Assembly: GCA_026397725.1 (NCBI GenBank)
Contig: JAPLUI010000574.1
Location: 1 to 46,941, forward strand
Source: Verrucomicrobiota bacterium
GTDB taxonomy: Bacteria; Verrucomicrobiota; Verrucomicrobiia; Verrucomicrobiales; Akkermansiaceae
Length of the DNA stretch: 46,941 bases
Direction of reading: 5' to 3'
In this document: piece by piece, positions 1 through 8,556 of the stretch
Layout: each line of letters opens with the position of its first letter
How positions within the stretch are numbered: the stretch's first letter is position 1
Position numbers and translations under genes: made by a program
Notes under the pieces: model-generated
What the model was told of the DNA's origin: nothing
Seen by the model: the letters and a program-made list of their open reading frames with translations, nothing else
The model's database searches: none

Positions 1-18
1 GACGACAGGAATGTCGTC
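1..18 (+). repeat. Short palindromic repeat, first of three related copies
   Basis: The window opens with gacgac-aggaat-gtcgtc, a 6-bp stem that can fold back on itself, followed by a run beginning gctccctaac. Closely similar text occurs in reverse at about 35738-35755 and in a variant form (cacaggaatgtgg) at about 35817-35829, where it is also followed by gctcc and ctcccac. I see a dispersed intergenic repeat; its function is unknown. The rest of 1-115 holds no recognisable gene. Confidence 0.45.
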
Positions 19-115
19 GCTCCCTAACGGGCATCCTCGGAGCCAAGTTACTCGGGAGGGGCGTGCCCGCCGCGAGACGGACCGTGCCTCATGGGAACCC
101 CGCCGCTCTAACGGT

Positions 116-418
116 TTAGCCACAGCGGGGTGGCGGGCTGCGCCCTTCCCACCGCACTCCAGACTTTGGCTCGCGCCTGGGCAGGTGAGAGTATGGAGTG
201 CGGTGGGATGCGCAGCGCCACACCGCCGCGTCCGAGCGGCTCCGCTCCGACTTGGTCGTCCCCTCCGCCCGGTCTTGGGACACCGCCCAGTCTGACGCTG
301 GCGTCCTGACGACACGTCCGCCGCGCAAGGCCTGGCGCAACGTCGATTCATTCACGCCCGCCTGGCGGGCCGCTGCCGCAACCGAGCCCCCAGCATCGAG
401 GGGCCGGGCGCATGGCAC
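116..418 (-). pseudogene. Decayed transposase N-terminus (tentative)
   Basis: The minus-strand reading frame carries the segment GSVAAAARQAGVNESTLRQA, which looks like a helix-turn-helix, followed by TTKSERSRSDAA. I associate this pairing with the N-terminus of a group of DDE transposases, from memory only. The frame then degenerates into arginine-rich text and stops without a catalytic domain. It lies next to a truncated sulfatase and a 15-bp inverted repeat, consistent with a transposon scar. It could also be a chance open frame in GC-rich DNA. Confidence 0.3.
147..208. repeat. 15-bp perfect inverted repeat, 32-bp loop
   Basis: Positions 147-161 (tcccaccgcactcca) are exactly reverse-complementary to 194-208. 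Pairing resumes outward between gctgcgc near 138 and gcgcagc near 210-216 after a short bulge, making an imperfect stem of more than 20 bp. It lies inside the transposase-like remnant, so it could be a REP-like palindrome or a transposon end. Confidence 0.6.
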
Positions 419-535
419 GGCACGGCTTTTTTTGCAGTCATGACCGCCGCGCCGCGCGTGGCCGGTGGCAGGTAACAGGAACCGGCACCCTCATCTGACG
501 ACAGTGACAAACCATGGCCTAACATCTCCGACCGG

Positions 536-898
536 ATGCCGCTCCCGGCACCCCCCGGAATGAGCCAAGTCATGTTCCGGGATGCCTTGCCAATTCCTTG
601 TCAATTCAAGGTCCAGCCCAGGAAGTGTTGGTGGACGGCGCACGCGGTGGAACCAGCCGCCAAGCCAAACATCATCTTCATCCTCGCTGATGACCTCGGA
701 CTCGGCAACGTCGGTATCTATGGCGGGCCGTTCAAAACACCAAATGTGGACAAGCTGGCCCGTGATGGTTTGCGCTTCACCCAATGCTACTCGTTGCCGG
801 TGTGCGGGCCGTCGCGCTGCTTGCTCTTGACGGGCCGCTACCCGTTCCGCACCGGTTTGCCGGATAACCTTTTCCGGAACTCGGGAATGAGGAGATGA
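536..898 (+). pseudogene. Truncated sulfatase (N-terminal fragment)
   Basis: From about 662 the frame matches the start of a type I sulfatase. KPNIIFILADDLG carries the metal-binding Asp pair, TPNVDKLARDG follows, and CGPSR is the C-x-P-S-R signature whose cysteine becomes formylglycine. The frame stops at 898, about 80 residues into a domain that normally runs beyond 400, so most of the metal and substrate site is missing. No proper signal peptide precedes the domain; the 5' part reads as cysteine- and tryptophan-containing noise. Both ends therefore look damaged. The break at 898 falls three bases before the stop of the convergent KGGVGR gene, so that operon may have been inserted here. Intact relatives act on sulfated polysaccharides. 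Confidence 0.75.
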
Positions 899-901
899 GT
901 G

Positions 902-3238
902 TTAGACACAGGATTCGCGCCTGTCACCCGTCTCTTGGGTCCACCCGGCGGCAAGTGTTTCCGCTTCGCGAGCGAGCAGGAGGTGGCCGGACGCACCGGC
1001 TTCCCGGGCCACTTGGTTGGCGGTGGCGAGAGCCATCTGGTGTGCGCCTCGCGTTGCATCAAGACGGGCGGAAACCATCAGGGTCTCCCAACGGCCTTCG
1101 GAGTTATTCAGGACGGTGTAGCGCTTGAGACATTCATCAATCAGTGTTTGGCCGCCGTCAAGATCACCCATGGCAAGATGCAACTTGGCGCAAGTTTGCC
1201 GCGTGTTGGCCAAACCAAGGTCTTCCTCAAGGGTGAGATAGATGTCTTCCGCTTCCTTCAGGCAATTGCGGGCGTCGTCGGGCTTGGCGGTGCGGACTAA
1301 CAGGTCACCGAGCGCTTGGAGCGTGTTGGCTTCGCCCACGCGCGCCTTGATTTCGCGGCAGATGGCCAGCGCCTCATCGTAGCGGGCGCGGGCGTCGTCG
1401 AGCTTGTCGGTGCGGGCTAACAGGTCGCCGAGCGCTTGGAGCGTGCTGGCGAGGCCGGCCTTATCAGCAGGATTGTCACGGGCGACTTGTTCCGCTTTGG
1501 CCAAGATGTTTCGCGCATCATCCAAGCGGTCGAGCAGCTTGAGGACATCCCCCTTGCGGACGAGTGCTTGAACGAGACTGGGGTGGGCATGGCTGGATGC
1601 GTAGTTCGCCCAAGCGTTGGCCACGGAGAGTGCATCCAGATAGGCATCCACCATCAGCAAGGAGTGGGTGGCATTGGCGGCGAAGTCCGGTCGGCCCTTG
1701 AAATGATCCGCACCCAACAAAAGGATGCTTAGGGCCTCGTCACGGTCTCCGCGCATCCTGAGCGCATCCGCCATTCCGGTCCAATAGCCACCCCAGAGCG
1801 AAGCCGAGCAATGGCCCGAAGTGAGCGTTTCCCAAGGTGCGAATTCGATCCCGAGCCACTTACCTATTTCCAATTCCGAAACGACACGGGATTCTCCGAA
1901 TATTCTGGAAAGATGTGACCACTCACTACGGGGCCTGGATAGCAGATACTGCCGCGGTCCGCGCATAGCCTCCAATAAGGTTACCCGGCCCGGTAAGTCC
2001 ACCCGCGGCAACTGGGTGAGAAGACCCGAGAATGGCCATACCTTTGGGTCCATGCCCAAGAGAGAGTTTGCCATATAGTTGAGCAGGTGGATTAGCCAGT
2101 CTTGATAGGGTTTGTCGGGTGAGTTGGCAGGGGTGAGTTGGCGAAGAATCCTGGCGGATTGTTCCTGCGTCAGTCCGGCATTCCACGGCAGCACCCGGGA
2201 CAGGGGGTGTTCCTGCGGCAAGTCATCGCCCCGGCCCATGGGAATGCGCTCTTTTCCGGGCTCCTGGAATTGGAGCGGTTCCGCCTTGGCCCCGAGTTGG
2301 TCCGCCAGGATCTTGTAAGCCTTGGAGGGACCGGAATCCTCATGCCTGAGGAGAATAGGATCCTCCACCAGCGCCAGTTGGGCATCATAAGGAACTCTAA
2401 CAGGATCCGGGAGCAATCCGATCGGGCCAAACATCTCGCGTTCAGTCGGATCGATGTGGCTTTCTAACAGGCTGGTGATGGCCTTGATGCGTTCTGTGGT
2501 GAGCTGCAGTTCGCCCTGCGGCACGGGACTGATGACGAGAGTGAGACGGCGCAGCCAGTCGGGGGTGGTGACGGCGCGTTGGATGTCCTGCAAGGTCGCC
2601 TCCAGGCCCCAAAGATTCTGTTGGTTGAGGCCGGCCACGGCCACGATGCGGTCCGACGAGCGGGTGAGCAGGAGATCGGCGATGCCGGTGATGCCGGTCC
2701 GGGCATCGATGAAAATGGCATCGGGTTGCTGGTCTGCTGGCAACGCGGAGCATTGGGCGCGGATCTGTTCGATCAGCGGATTTCGCCGGCCATGGTGGTG
2801 GGTGCGACCGATCGCCTGGGTGAGCGGGGAATCGATGGCATGAACCCTATCGGAGTAATCGGCGGCTTCATCGGGGGTTCCGGAGAATGGTCTGGCGGGA
2901 ACGATTTTCAGAAAACCGGAACCCTCGCGCAATTGTTTGGTGAGCGTTGTCTCGTAGGCGCAGGCAGCGAGGTTGACCGGGGCGGGCGGCGGTTGGCCTT
3001 GGCGCACGGCATCGTCTAACAGCACCAACCACTCGAAAAAATCAAGCACCCCCGGCCGGGCCTCCGTCAGCGGTTCCAGCGGGCGCATGCACTCCATCAG
3101 GCTCAGCCCCGGCGCTTGGAGGTCGAAGTCCAGCATGAGCACCTTCCTGCCGCGCTGCGCGAACTCGCAGGCGGTGTTGAGCAAGGCCTGGGTGCGCCCC
3201 ACTCCGCCCTTGAAACTGAAAAAGGTGATGATTTCCAT
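902..3238 (-). CDS. KGGVGR-type P-loop ATPase with C-terminal TPRs
   Basis: This 778-aa protein begins with a SIMIBI (ParA/MinD-like) ATPase domain. The Walker A variant FKGGVGRTQALLN covers residues 9-21, LMLDFDLQAPG residues 35-45 holds the switch Asp, and AIFIDARTG near 174-182 is Walker B. The middle is helical without a family I can name. Residues of about 580-720 carry tandem TPRs; the repeat LQALGDLL recurs every 40 residues and shows in the DNA as a 120-bp direct repeat near 1290 and 1410. ATPases of this type fused to TPRs occur in bacterial conflict and signalling clusters, for example with FxSxx-COOH peptides, where the TPRs probably sense or bind partners. It is the last gene of a three-gene operon, starting 13 bp after the upstream stop. 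The role is inferred; the domains are clear. Confidence 0.8.
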   Translation of the reverse strand: MEIITFFSFKGGVGRTQALLNTACEFAQRGRKVLMLDFDLQAPGLSLMECMRPLEPLTEARPGVLDFFEWLVLLDDAVRQGQPPPAPVNLAACAYETTLTKQLREGSGFLKIVPARPFSGTPDEAADYSDRVHAIDSPLTQAIGRTHHHGRRNPLIEQIRAQCSALPADQQPDAIFIDARTGITGIADLLLTRSSDRIVAVAGLNQQNLWGLEATLQDIQRAVTTPDWLRRLTLVISPVPQGELQLTTERIKAITSLLESHIDPTEREMFGPIGLLPDPVRVPYDAQLALVEDPILLRHEDSGPSKAYKILADQLGAKAEPLQFQEPGKERIPMGRGDDLPQEHPLSRVLPWNAGLTQEQSARILRQLTPANSPDKPYQDWLIHLLNYMANSLLGMDPKVWPFSGLLTQLPRVDLPGRVTLLEAMRGPRQYLLSRPRSEWSHLSRIFGESRVVSELEIGKWLGIEFAPWETLTSGHCSASLWGGYWTGMADALRMRGDRDEALSILLLGADHFKGRPDFAANATHSLLMVDAYLDALSVANAWANYASSHAHPSLVQALVRKGDVLKLLDRLDDARNILAKAEQVARDNPADKAGLASTLQALGDLLARTDKLDDARARYDEALAICREIKARVGEANTLQALGDLLVRTAKPDDARNCLKEAEDIYLTLEEDLGLANTRQTCAKLHLAMGDLDGGQTLIDECLKRYTVLNNSEGRWETLMVSARLDATRGAHQMALATANQVAREAGASGHLLLAREAETLAAGWTQETGDRRESCV

Positions 3239-3251
3239 GAGCGGGGAGAAG

Positions 3252-4223
3252 TTAGGCAGCCAGCGCTTCTAACAAAGACGGGGCGATGGTTTCCGTTTTG
3301 TCCACGAAGCGGTTATCGATCTGTGTGTATGATAGCCAGACTGCACCAGGCAATGGCGACGCGGTTTTGAAATCGAGCACCCGCCGCCTTTTGTTAGGGT
3401 TGCGAAACATCGCGGCGATGGCCTCCACGAAGATGTTCCATGGGAGATGTTTGTTCTCTAGCCGATAGTCCTGGAGATGGCCGCCAAGGTTGGCGAGGAT
3501 ATCATCCAAGCGGGCCATGCCGGCCGGGGTGTTTTCCAGAGTGGTGCCGATCAGATAGAACCAGCGCCGCTGGTCGGTTAGATCGGCTTTGCGCCGGTGA
3601 ACCGCCTGCCAGAACGCGACGAGCCGGGGCATGGTAACGAAGCCGGGATGGCTGGCGGCGGCATCTTCCAGCAACAGGCAGGCTCCCTCGTCCGGCGGCC
3701 ATTCGGTATCATATAGAGCGGTTTGCCACAAGGTATCGAGCCAGGCGGGTTCCTGCGGATGCCATGCCAGATAGAGCCGGAAAGCGTCCGTCCACAGGGC
3801 GTTCGGCTCGGGGTGACTGCCTGCGACAAGGGCGAGAAAATCCTGCCGGTCGGCGATGATGCCGGCGAGCTTGCGGGTACAGCGGCCACGGAGATCGGAC
3901 TGGATGATCGCCGCCGGGGCCATGCGGAGCAGGCGGCAAACCGCGTGGGCCAGCAGCCAGTCGCAGATGGCCGGATCAGCGTGAACGCGGGCCTGGTCGA
4001 TGCTGTCGATGACATTCTCGGCGAGGGCTTCGAAAGCCGCCCTGCCGCGAGGTGCGACTTCCTCCCATGCCAGGGCGACAGTCGCCACCGGATCGTATTC
4101 ATCCGGGTCGAGGGTGGCGGGATGGCGGTCCACCATCACCTCGCGGACCTTGGCGGCAAAGCCGGGATCGCGCTTCTTTGCCATGGCGTTGAGTTCGTCG
4201 AGATAGATGCTGCGCAGGCTCAT
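3252..4223 (-). CDS. Unrecognised 323-aa protein in KGGVGR operon
   Basis: I do not recognise a family. The protein is soluble, rich in Ala, Trp and Leu and probably mostly alpha-helical, with no signal peptide or membrane segment. Features seen are an acidic N-terminal third, a central Trp-rich part (LYLAWHPQEPAWLDTLW) and a more basic C-terminal part (MFRNPNKRRRVLDF, then GAVWLSYTQIDNRF). Its ATG overlaps the stop of the upstream gene as ATGA (4220-4223), and the KGGVGR ATPase follows after 13 bp, so all three are probably translated in a coupled way. A role as adaptor or substrate of the ATPase is only an inference from position. Confidence 0.75.
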   Translation of the reverse strand: MSLRSIYLDELNAMAKKRDPGFAAKVREVMVDRHPATLDPDEYDPVATVALAWEEVAPRGRAAFEALAENVIDSIDQARVHADPAICDWLLAHAVCRLLRMAPAAIIQSDLRGRCTRKLAGIIADRQDFLALVAGSHPEPNALWTDAFRLYLAWHPQEPAWLDTLWQTALYDTEWPPDEGACLLLEDAAASHPGFVTMPRLVAFWQAVHRRKADLTDQRRWFYLIGTTLENTPAGMARLDDILANLGGHLQDYRLENKHLPWNIFVEAIAAMFRNPNKRRRVLDFKTASPLPGAVWLSYTQIDNRFVDKTETIAPSLLEALAA

Positions 4224-5203
4224 GAGGGACGGTGTGAGTGCCAGGTTGTTTCAGCGACCGGATCGAGGAAGCCGAGGAGATGGACGGTGCGCTTGCCGCT
4301 GTCAAGCGCGGGCACCTCAATGCGCGGGTGGACGAATTCCCGCAATCCATCGCGGCACCTGTGGTTGCGGAGGTCCTTTCGCAAGGGCCACGTCAGGCCG
4401 TGTGGATCGAAGTGTCGGCCGGGGAGGAAACAGTAGCCCTTGTAGTTGAGCGCATCCAAGGCCGTGGGCTTCCATACCTGGGCGACGTTTCCCCGGTCAA
4501 CAAGCAGACTTGCCGCGAACTCCACGCAAACCAGCCCCATCGCCGCTTGCCGCCGGGTTTGCGTCTCAAACCCCGGCAGGGCGAGTTCCCGCATCACGGC
4601 CCACGCGGCATCGTCCGTGCCAGCAGCCAGGCCGTTGGCGGCAAGAAACTCCAATGGTGATTGGTCTGACAGCCAGAACACCGAATCCGGCCGCCCCAAG
4701 CCAATCATGCCACGGGTGGGCTGGACTGGGCACGCCGCCGGATCCGCCGCATTGAGCCAATCGTAGAGCGATTTTTGCCAGGAACCGCGAGCTGCAAAGC
4801 CATACTGTAGGGCGGATAACGTCGTTACATACCACAGCCGTGGCGACGGACAGGGGACGCTTGGGGCCACTCTGCAAAAATGATCGGGGGAGCCTGTTCC
4901 CACGAAGGGGCTGAGGGCTTCTGCCGCTTTGTTTAGCAAGCTGGAAAAGGATGAACCGTAGGCGCGAACCGCCGCGTGGGCATCAAGGCGGCGTTTGGCC
5001 TCGGCCAGCACGGGAGGGGTGAGATTCCCACCGCGCGAAAAAGGCATGCCAGCCGGATATGTCCATCCCGGCGGTCGTAGCGAGGGCGCGTCCAAGGCGA
5101 GGTTCTCCACCAAACGCCCCCGTCGGCGACAGGCCAAAACCGGCATCCCCGGCGTTGAATAGGGGCCGGGCGCGCGGGTCAGTTGGTCGATGAAATCCTG
5201 CAT
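4220..5203 (-). CDS. Unrecognised 327-aa protein, first gene of KGGVGR operon
   Basis: No family recognised. I chose the ATG at 5203 (MQDFIDQLTRAPGPYSTPG) because the in-frame ATG at 5257 adds 18 residues of low-quality sequence; 5257 remains possible. The protein has many Pro, Trp and Arg residues, no membrane helix, and a C-terminal basic, His-containing stretch (LRKDLRNHRCRDGLREFVHP) near residues 270-290. SVFWLSDQSPLEFLAANGL in the middle looks like a folded alpha/beta core. As the promoter-proximal gene of an ATPase operon it could be sensor or effector; nothing in the sequence decides which. Upstream, 5204-5455 is non-coding and should hold the operon promoter. Confidence 0.7.
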   Translation of the reverse strand: MQDFIDQLTRAPGPYSTPGMPVLACRRRGRLVENLALDAPSLRPPGWTYPAGMPFSRGGNLTPPVLAEAKRRLDAHAAVRAYGSSFSSLLNKAAEALSPFVGTGSPDHFCRVAPSVPCPSPRLWYVTTLSALQYGFAARGSWQKSLYDWLNAADPAACPVQPTRGMIGLGRPDSVFWLSDQSPLEFLAANGLAAGTDDAAWAVMRELALPGFETQTRRQAAMGLVCVEFAASLLVDRGNVAQVWKPTALDALNYKGYCFLPGRHFDPHGLTWPLRKDLRNHRCRDGLREFVHPRIEVPALDSGKRTVHLLGFLDPVAETTWHSHRPS

Positions 5204-5455
5204 CGAGATGAAACCTAGGAACACGCCGATGCTCGACCCATGAGAGGACGGTGTCAAGAATCATTCCACCCCGGCTTTGTTCAGTTCAGGCGCGACTGGT
5301 TTTTCTCGGGAATTGCACTTCAATCCAAGGACGGGGGGCGGCGACCTTGACCGTCTGATTTTTTCCACCCAGTCACATGATCGTGCGACTGAAGTGGCCG
5401 GCGTCCGGGTTGGATTGTTGCAAGATTCAGCTCTGCCGGAGGTAATGGATGGGCC

Positions 5456-7213
5456 ATGAAGGGAACCCGCCAAGCAAGTAAGAAAGCCGGACTGTCTATC
5501 ACTGTCCGTGCAGCAGTGGGGTTGATCCTGCTTGGGCCGGCGCTTGGGGCGCCAGCGGAAAACGGCCTGCTGGCCGAGTCCCGGCGGATTGTTTCGCAAC
5601 ACAAGGCGGTCTTCACCAGGATGCCAGTGGGCTTGGCACCCTATTCCACGGACGCCATTCTGTTAGGCAACGGTGACATCGCCATGTCCATCAGCGCCAC
5701 ACCGCAGGAAAAGGGCTCCTCGCCCAAAAAGCGGGAGTCCGGCAGTATCCGTTTCTGGTTTCACAAGAATGACATGTGGAGCGGCGGGGCCCGCTCGGTG
5801 GCGCTGATCGATGCCGCCTTCAGCTTCGATCCGGCGAAGCCCGATCCGAAGTGCAGCGCGGAGACCGACCTTTATACTGCGGTTACTTCCGGCACCCTCG
5901 CGCAGGCGGGCGGGGTGAGCGTCCGGTTCAGGATCTGGGTGAGTGCCGTTGCTAACATGATCTTCATGGAGTTTGTGGCGGAGAACGGGATGATTCCATA
6001 CACGCTCCAACCGCAGGTCATGAAGGAGGTCAACCGGCGTACCAAGGCGGAAAGCGGCGTGGCGGAGGTGCGTGACTTGAAAGGCGGCGATGGCATCTAT
6101 CTGCGGCGCGAACTGGACCAGGAAACGCAGGCCGCGGCGTGCCTGTGCCTGCGGCAGCTCGGCCCCGGCAAGCGTGGTGAACTCGACCAGAACCGCCAGG
6201 TTTTCGTGATTGCCATCGATAGCCGCGCGAAGAACCCGAACTATGCCGTGGATGTCGAAAGGAAGATCACGGCGTTCGATCTCGCCGACATGCCCGCGGC
6301 GTTCGAGGCGCACCAGCAATGGTGGGCCGGCTTCTGGGCCGAGAGTTATGTCGAGATTCCGGACAAGGTGATCGAGCGGCAGTATTATCTGGCCAACTAT
6401 ATTTTCGCGAGTTGCTGCCGCGACAAGGACTATCCGCCCGGCATTCTCGGTTCGTGGTTTTGCACCGATCGTCCGGGGTGGGGCAACGACTACCACCTGA
6501 ACTATAACTATCAGGCCGGCTTCTACAGTCTTTACGCATCCAACCATGTGGCCCTGGGCGAGGTGCAGGACCAGCCGCTGCTTGACTTCATGCCAAGCGC
6601 CCGCAAGCTGGCCGCGAAAATCAACATGCCGGGCATCCTCTATCCCGTCGGGATCACGCCAAAAGGACATGGTGGTGGTAATACCTTCAACCAGAAGAGC
6701 AACGGCGCGTATGGCGCGGTCAACATGATCTTCCGCTGGAAGATCACGTATGAACCGGCCTATGCCAAGAAGGTCTATCCCTATTTCAAGGAGTTGACCG
6801 CATTCTGGGAGGCCTACATGACTTTCGAGAAAGACAAGGACCGCTATGTGATCGCGAACGACTCGATCCAGGAGCAGAGCGGCGATGATTTCAATCCGAT
6901 CGTCTCCCTCGCGCTGGTCCGCGCCGTGTTCGGCACGGCGCTGGAAATGAGCGCGACGCTCGGAGTGGACCAGGACCAGCGGGATAAGAGGCACCACATC
7001 CTTTCCCATCTGAGCAAATACGCCACCCGCGAGGTGGCTGGCAAGACCATCTTCCGCTACACGGAAACCGGCACCGAATATTGGAAGGGCAACACCCTCG
7101 GCATCCAGCATATCTATCCGGCCAAACCCGGCATCGAGAAAGTCGCGACCATCCCAAATACGGTGAACCTGATGAAATTATGGGACGGACAAATAATCAC
7201 GCTCGAGTCCTGA
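5456..7213 (+). pseudogene. GH95-like glycoside hydrolase, internally deleted and truncated
   Basis: The 585-aa product starts with a signal-peptide-like segment (hydrophobic VRAAVGLILLGPALG, residues 18-32). It has an N-terminal beta-domain with ILLGNGDIAMSI near residue 65 and then a helical (six-hairpin) catalytic domain containing GWGNDYHLNYNYQAGFYS near residue 341, typical of GH95-type fucosidases and relatives. Near the end LGIQHIYPA is followed almost directly by GIEKVATIPNTVNLM. In relatives known to me roughly 80-100 residues separate these two blocks, and the protein then continues with a C-terminal beta-domain. Here it stops after NLMKLWDGQIITLES. I therefore read it as having an internal deletion plus C-terminal loss, probably inactive. 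Its cell location would be periplasmic. A divergent short family member is the alternative. Confidence 0.6.
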
Positions 7214-7413
7214 GTTCGCCAAGTGGATCGGGGGTCGTGGATCGAAGATGAGGAGGAGCGGGCGTGCTCCCAGATCCCCGATCATGATCCTCGATCTCCC
7301 TTCCCTTCGGCGCGGTCGGAGGTTTCGTTTCGTGCCCTGCAAGTGGCGGCCTAGGCAGGGAGCGTTTTCCGCACGACTCGGCGGGCCGACTCTCCGGTCC
7401 CAACCGACGGGGC

Positions 7414-7968
7414 TCACGAATGCAACTCGCGCAGGATGGAATTCAAGCCGCGCAGACGGTAACATCGGCACGCCTTGCGGATCGGGGCCAGATCGACCTC
7501 GGGATTCCGGCGGAGCAGTTCGACAATGTCCGCCCTGGACTTGCTTCCGCCCGCGTACAACTTGAGGGCCACAAGTTGGGGGAGCGGGACGATGCGCAGC
7601 TTGCTGCCGGAATTGACCCGCACATCGTCGCCCGCGAGGACATCCCGAATCGCGCCCGGAAAACGATCCCCGAAACTAACGACCTGCACCAAGCCAAACG
7701 GACCGGAGACGTCGATGACTCCGCCGCGCGGATCGTCACCATCCGGTTCCCTCAGTTCAGCCGCGAATCCTTCCTCGCGCAGGGCCGCCACGAGCATTCG
7801 CATGGCCGGCAAGTCCGCGTCCACTCCCAGATCGATATCCTCGGTGTGGCGAACGTAGCGGTAAGCGGCCAGTGCCACCGCCCCGATGACCACGGCCGGG
7901 ACGCCATGTCTTTCTAGCAAACCGGCGACCCGCTCCGCCGCCTGCAGGTTGGCTTCGGGATCGAACAT
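7414..7968 (-). CDS. Nucleotidyltransferase, AbiEii/MNT-like
   Basis: A 184-aa protein of the DNA polymerase beta-like nucleotidyltransferase superfamily. VPAVVIGAVALAAYRYVRHTEDIDLGVD at residues 23-50 holds the glycine motif (here G-A instead of the commoner G-S) and the D-x-D metal pair (D44, D46). A third acidic residue may lie in GVIDVSGPF near 84. LRIVPLPQLVALKLYAGGSKSR near 125 and the leucine-rich C-terminus match proteins annotated as AbiEii/AbiGii-like toxins or DUF6036. It follows a 57-aa protein by 3 bp, a toxin-antitoxin-like layout. Enzymes of this group add nucleotides to tRNA or to their partner protein; which one applies here is not visible. Confidence 0.75.
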   Translation of the reverse strand: MFDPEANLQAAERVAGLLERHGVPAVVIGAVALAAYRYVRHTEDIDLGVDADLPAMRMLVAALREEGFAAELREPDGDDPRGGVIDVSGPFGLVQVVSFGDRFPGAIRDVLAGDDVRVNSGSKLRIVPLPQLVALKLYAGGSKSRADIVELLRRNPEVDLAPIRKACRCYRLRGLNSILRELHS

Positions 7969-7971
7969 CGC

Positions 7972-8145
7972 CTAGTTCTGCTTGCTGACCGGATGGAGCC
8001 ACGAGAACCGCTGGCGCATGGAAAGCGCCGCCTTGATGCGCTCCTCGACGGTCATCTTTCGGACCCGCTCGATTTCCGCACGCAATGCCGCGTCCGCGCA
8101 CCCGCTGCGGCGGGGCCGATGTCGTGGTGGTTCTGCTTGCTTCAT
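7972..8145 (-). CDS. Small protein paired with nucleotidyltransferase, antitoxin-like
   Basis: A 57-aa protein starting MKQAEPPRHR. An ATG at 8166 would add seven residues. It is basic at the start, then forms a predicted helix (ADAALRAEIERVRKMTVEER) and ends IKAALSMRQRFSWLHPVSKQN. Small proteins with a TVEERIKAALSM-type helix are often found just upstream of nucleotidyltransferase genes like the one at 7414-7968. A role as antitoxin or substrate is inferred from this pairing. Confidence 0.6.
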   Translation of the reverse strand: MKQAEPPRHRPRRSGCADAALRAEIERVRKMTVEERIKAALSMRQRFSWLHPVSKQN

Positions 8146-8556
8146 CGCTCCAGTATGTTCGACCACCCGGCGCTCGGCAAGCCCGGATCATCAGGTTTGG
8201 CTTTTCCGCTGAAAATTTGCTTTGGGTTACCCACTCACCTTCCTCACCACTTGTATATCACCGGCCTCGCCGCTGATTCCTCTTGGGGACCCCACAGCGC
8301 CCCGCGTGGGGTTTTCAGCGCCCCCGCTGAAAACAGGGGTCGCTTCAGGTTGGCGAAATCTTTCCCGCCGGACCCGCGCGTTTTCGCTTGGCGCAGGTGG
8401 GAATTACCAGCCAAACTTGCCGCATGCCCGCCGGTGCCGAAGCTGACCCCCGATTCGGTGAGTTCCTGTTTTCTCAAGCGCGGAAGGCCGGGCTATTTTG
8501 CGGCCGGCTACCCAAGCCGGAAGCCGGCGCGACGCCAACCAAACCATAACATCATC
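8146..8556. other. Non-coding stretch with strong hairpins
   Basis: No convincing gene is visible. The stretch should hold the promoter of the small-protein/nucleotidyltransferase pair reading left. At 8311-8334 there is a perfect 10-bp stem (gttttcagcg, loop cccc, cgctgaaaac). Around it lie a second possible stem (ccccac near 8290 with gtgggg near 8306) and gacccc/ggggtc arms near 8288 and 8336. These alternative foldings suggest a REP-like or terminator element. Confidence 0.5.

Noticed and set aside
5663..7111. A 482-codon minus-strand frame opposite the GH95-like gene
   Set aside because: Antisense shadow; no motif, and the plus strand has clear glycosidase sequence.
7993..8556. N-terminal extension of the 134-aa protein by 188 residues
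   Set aside because: The extension overlaps the small antitoxin-like gene on the other strand, crosses strong hairpins and has no protein-like character; conserved-looking sequence starts at 8557.
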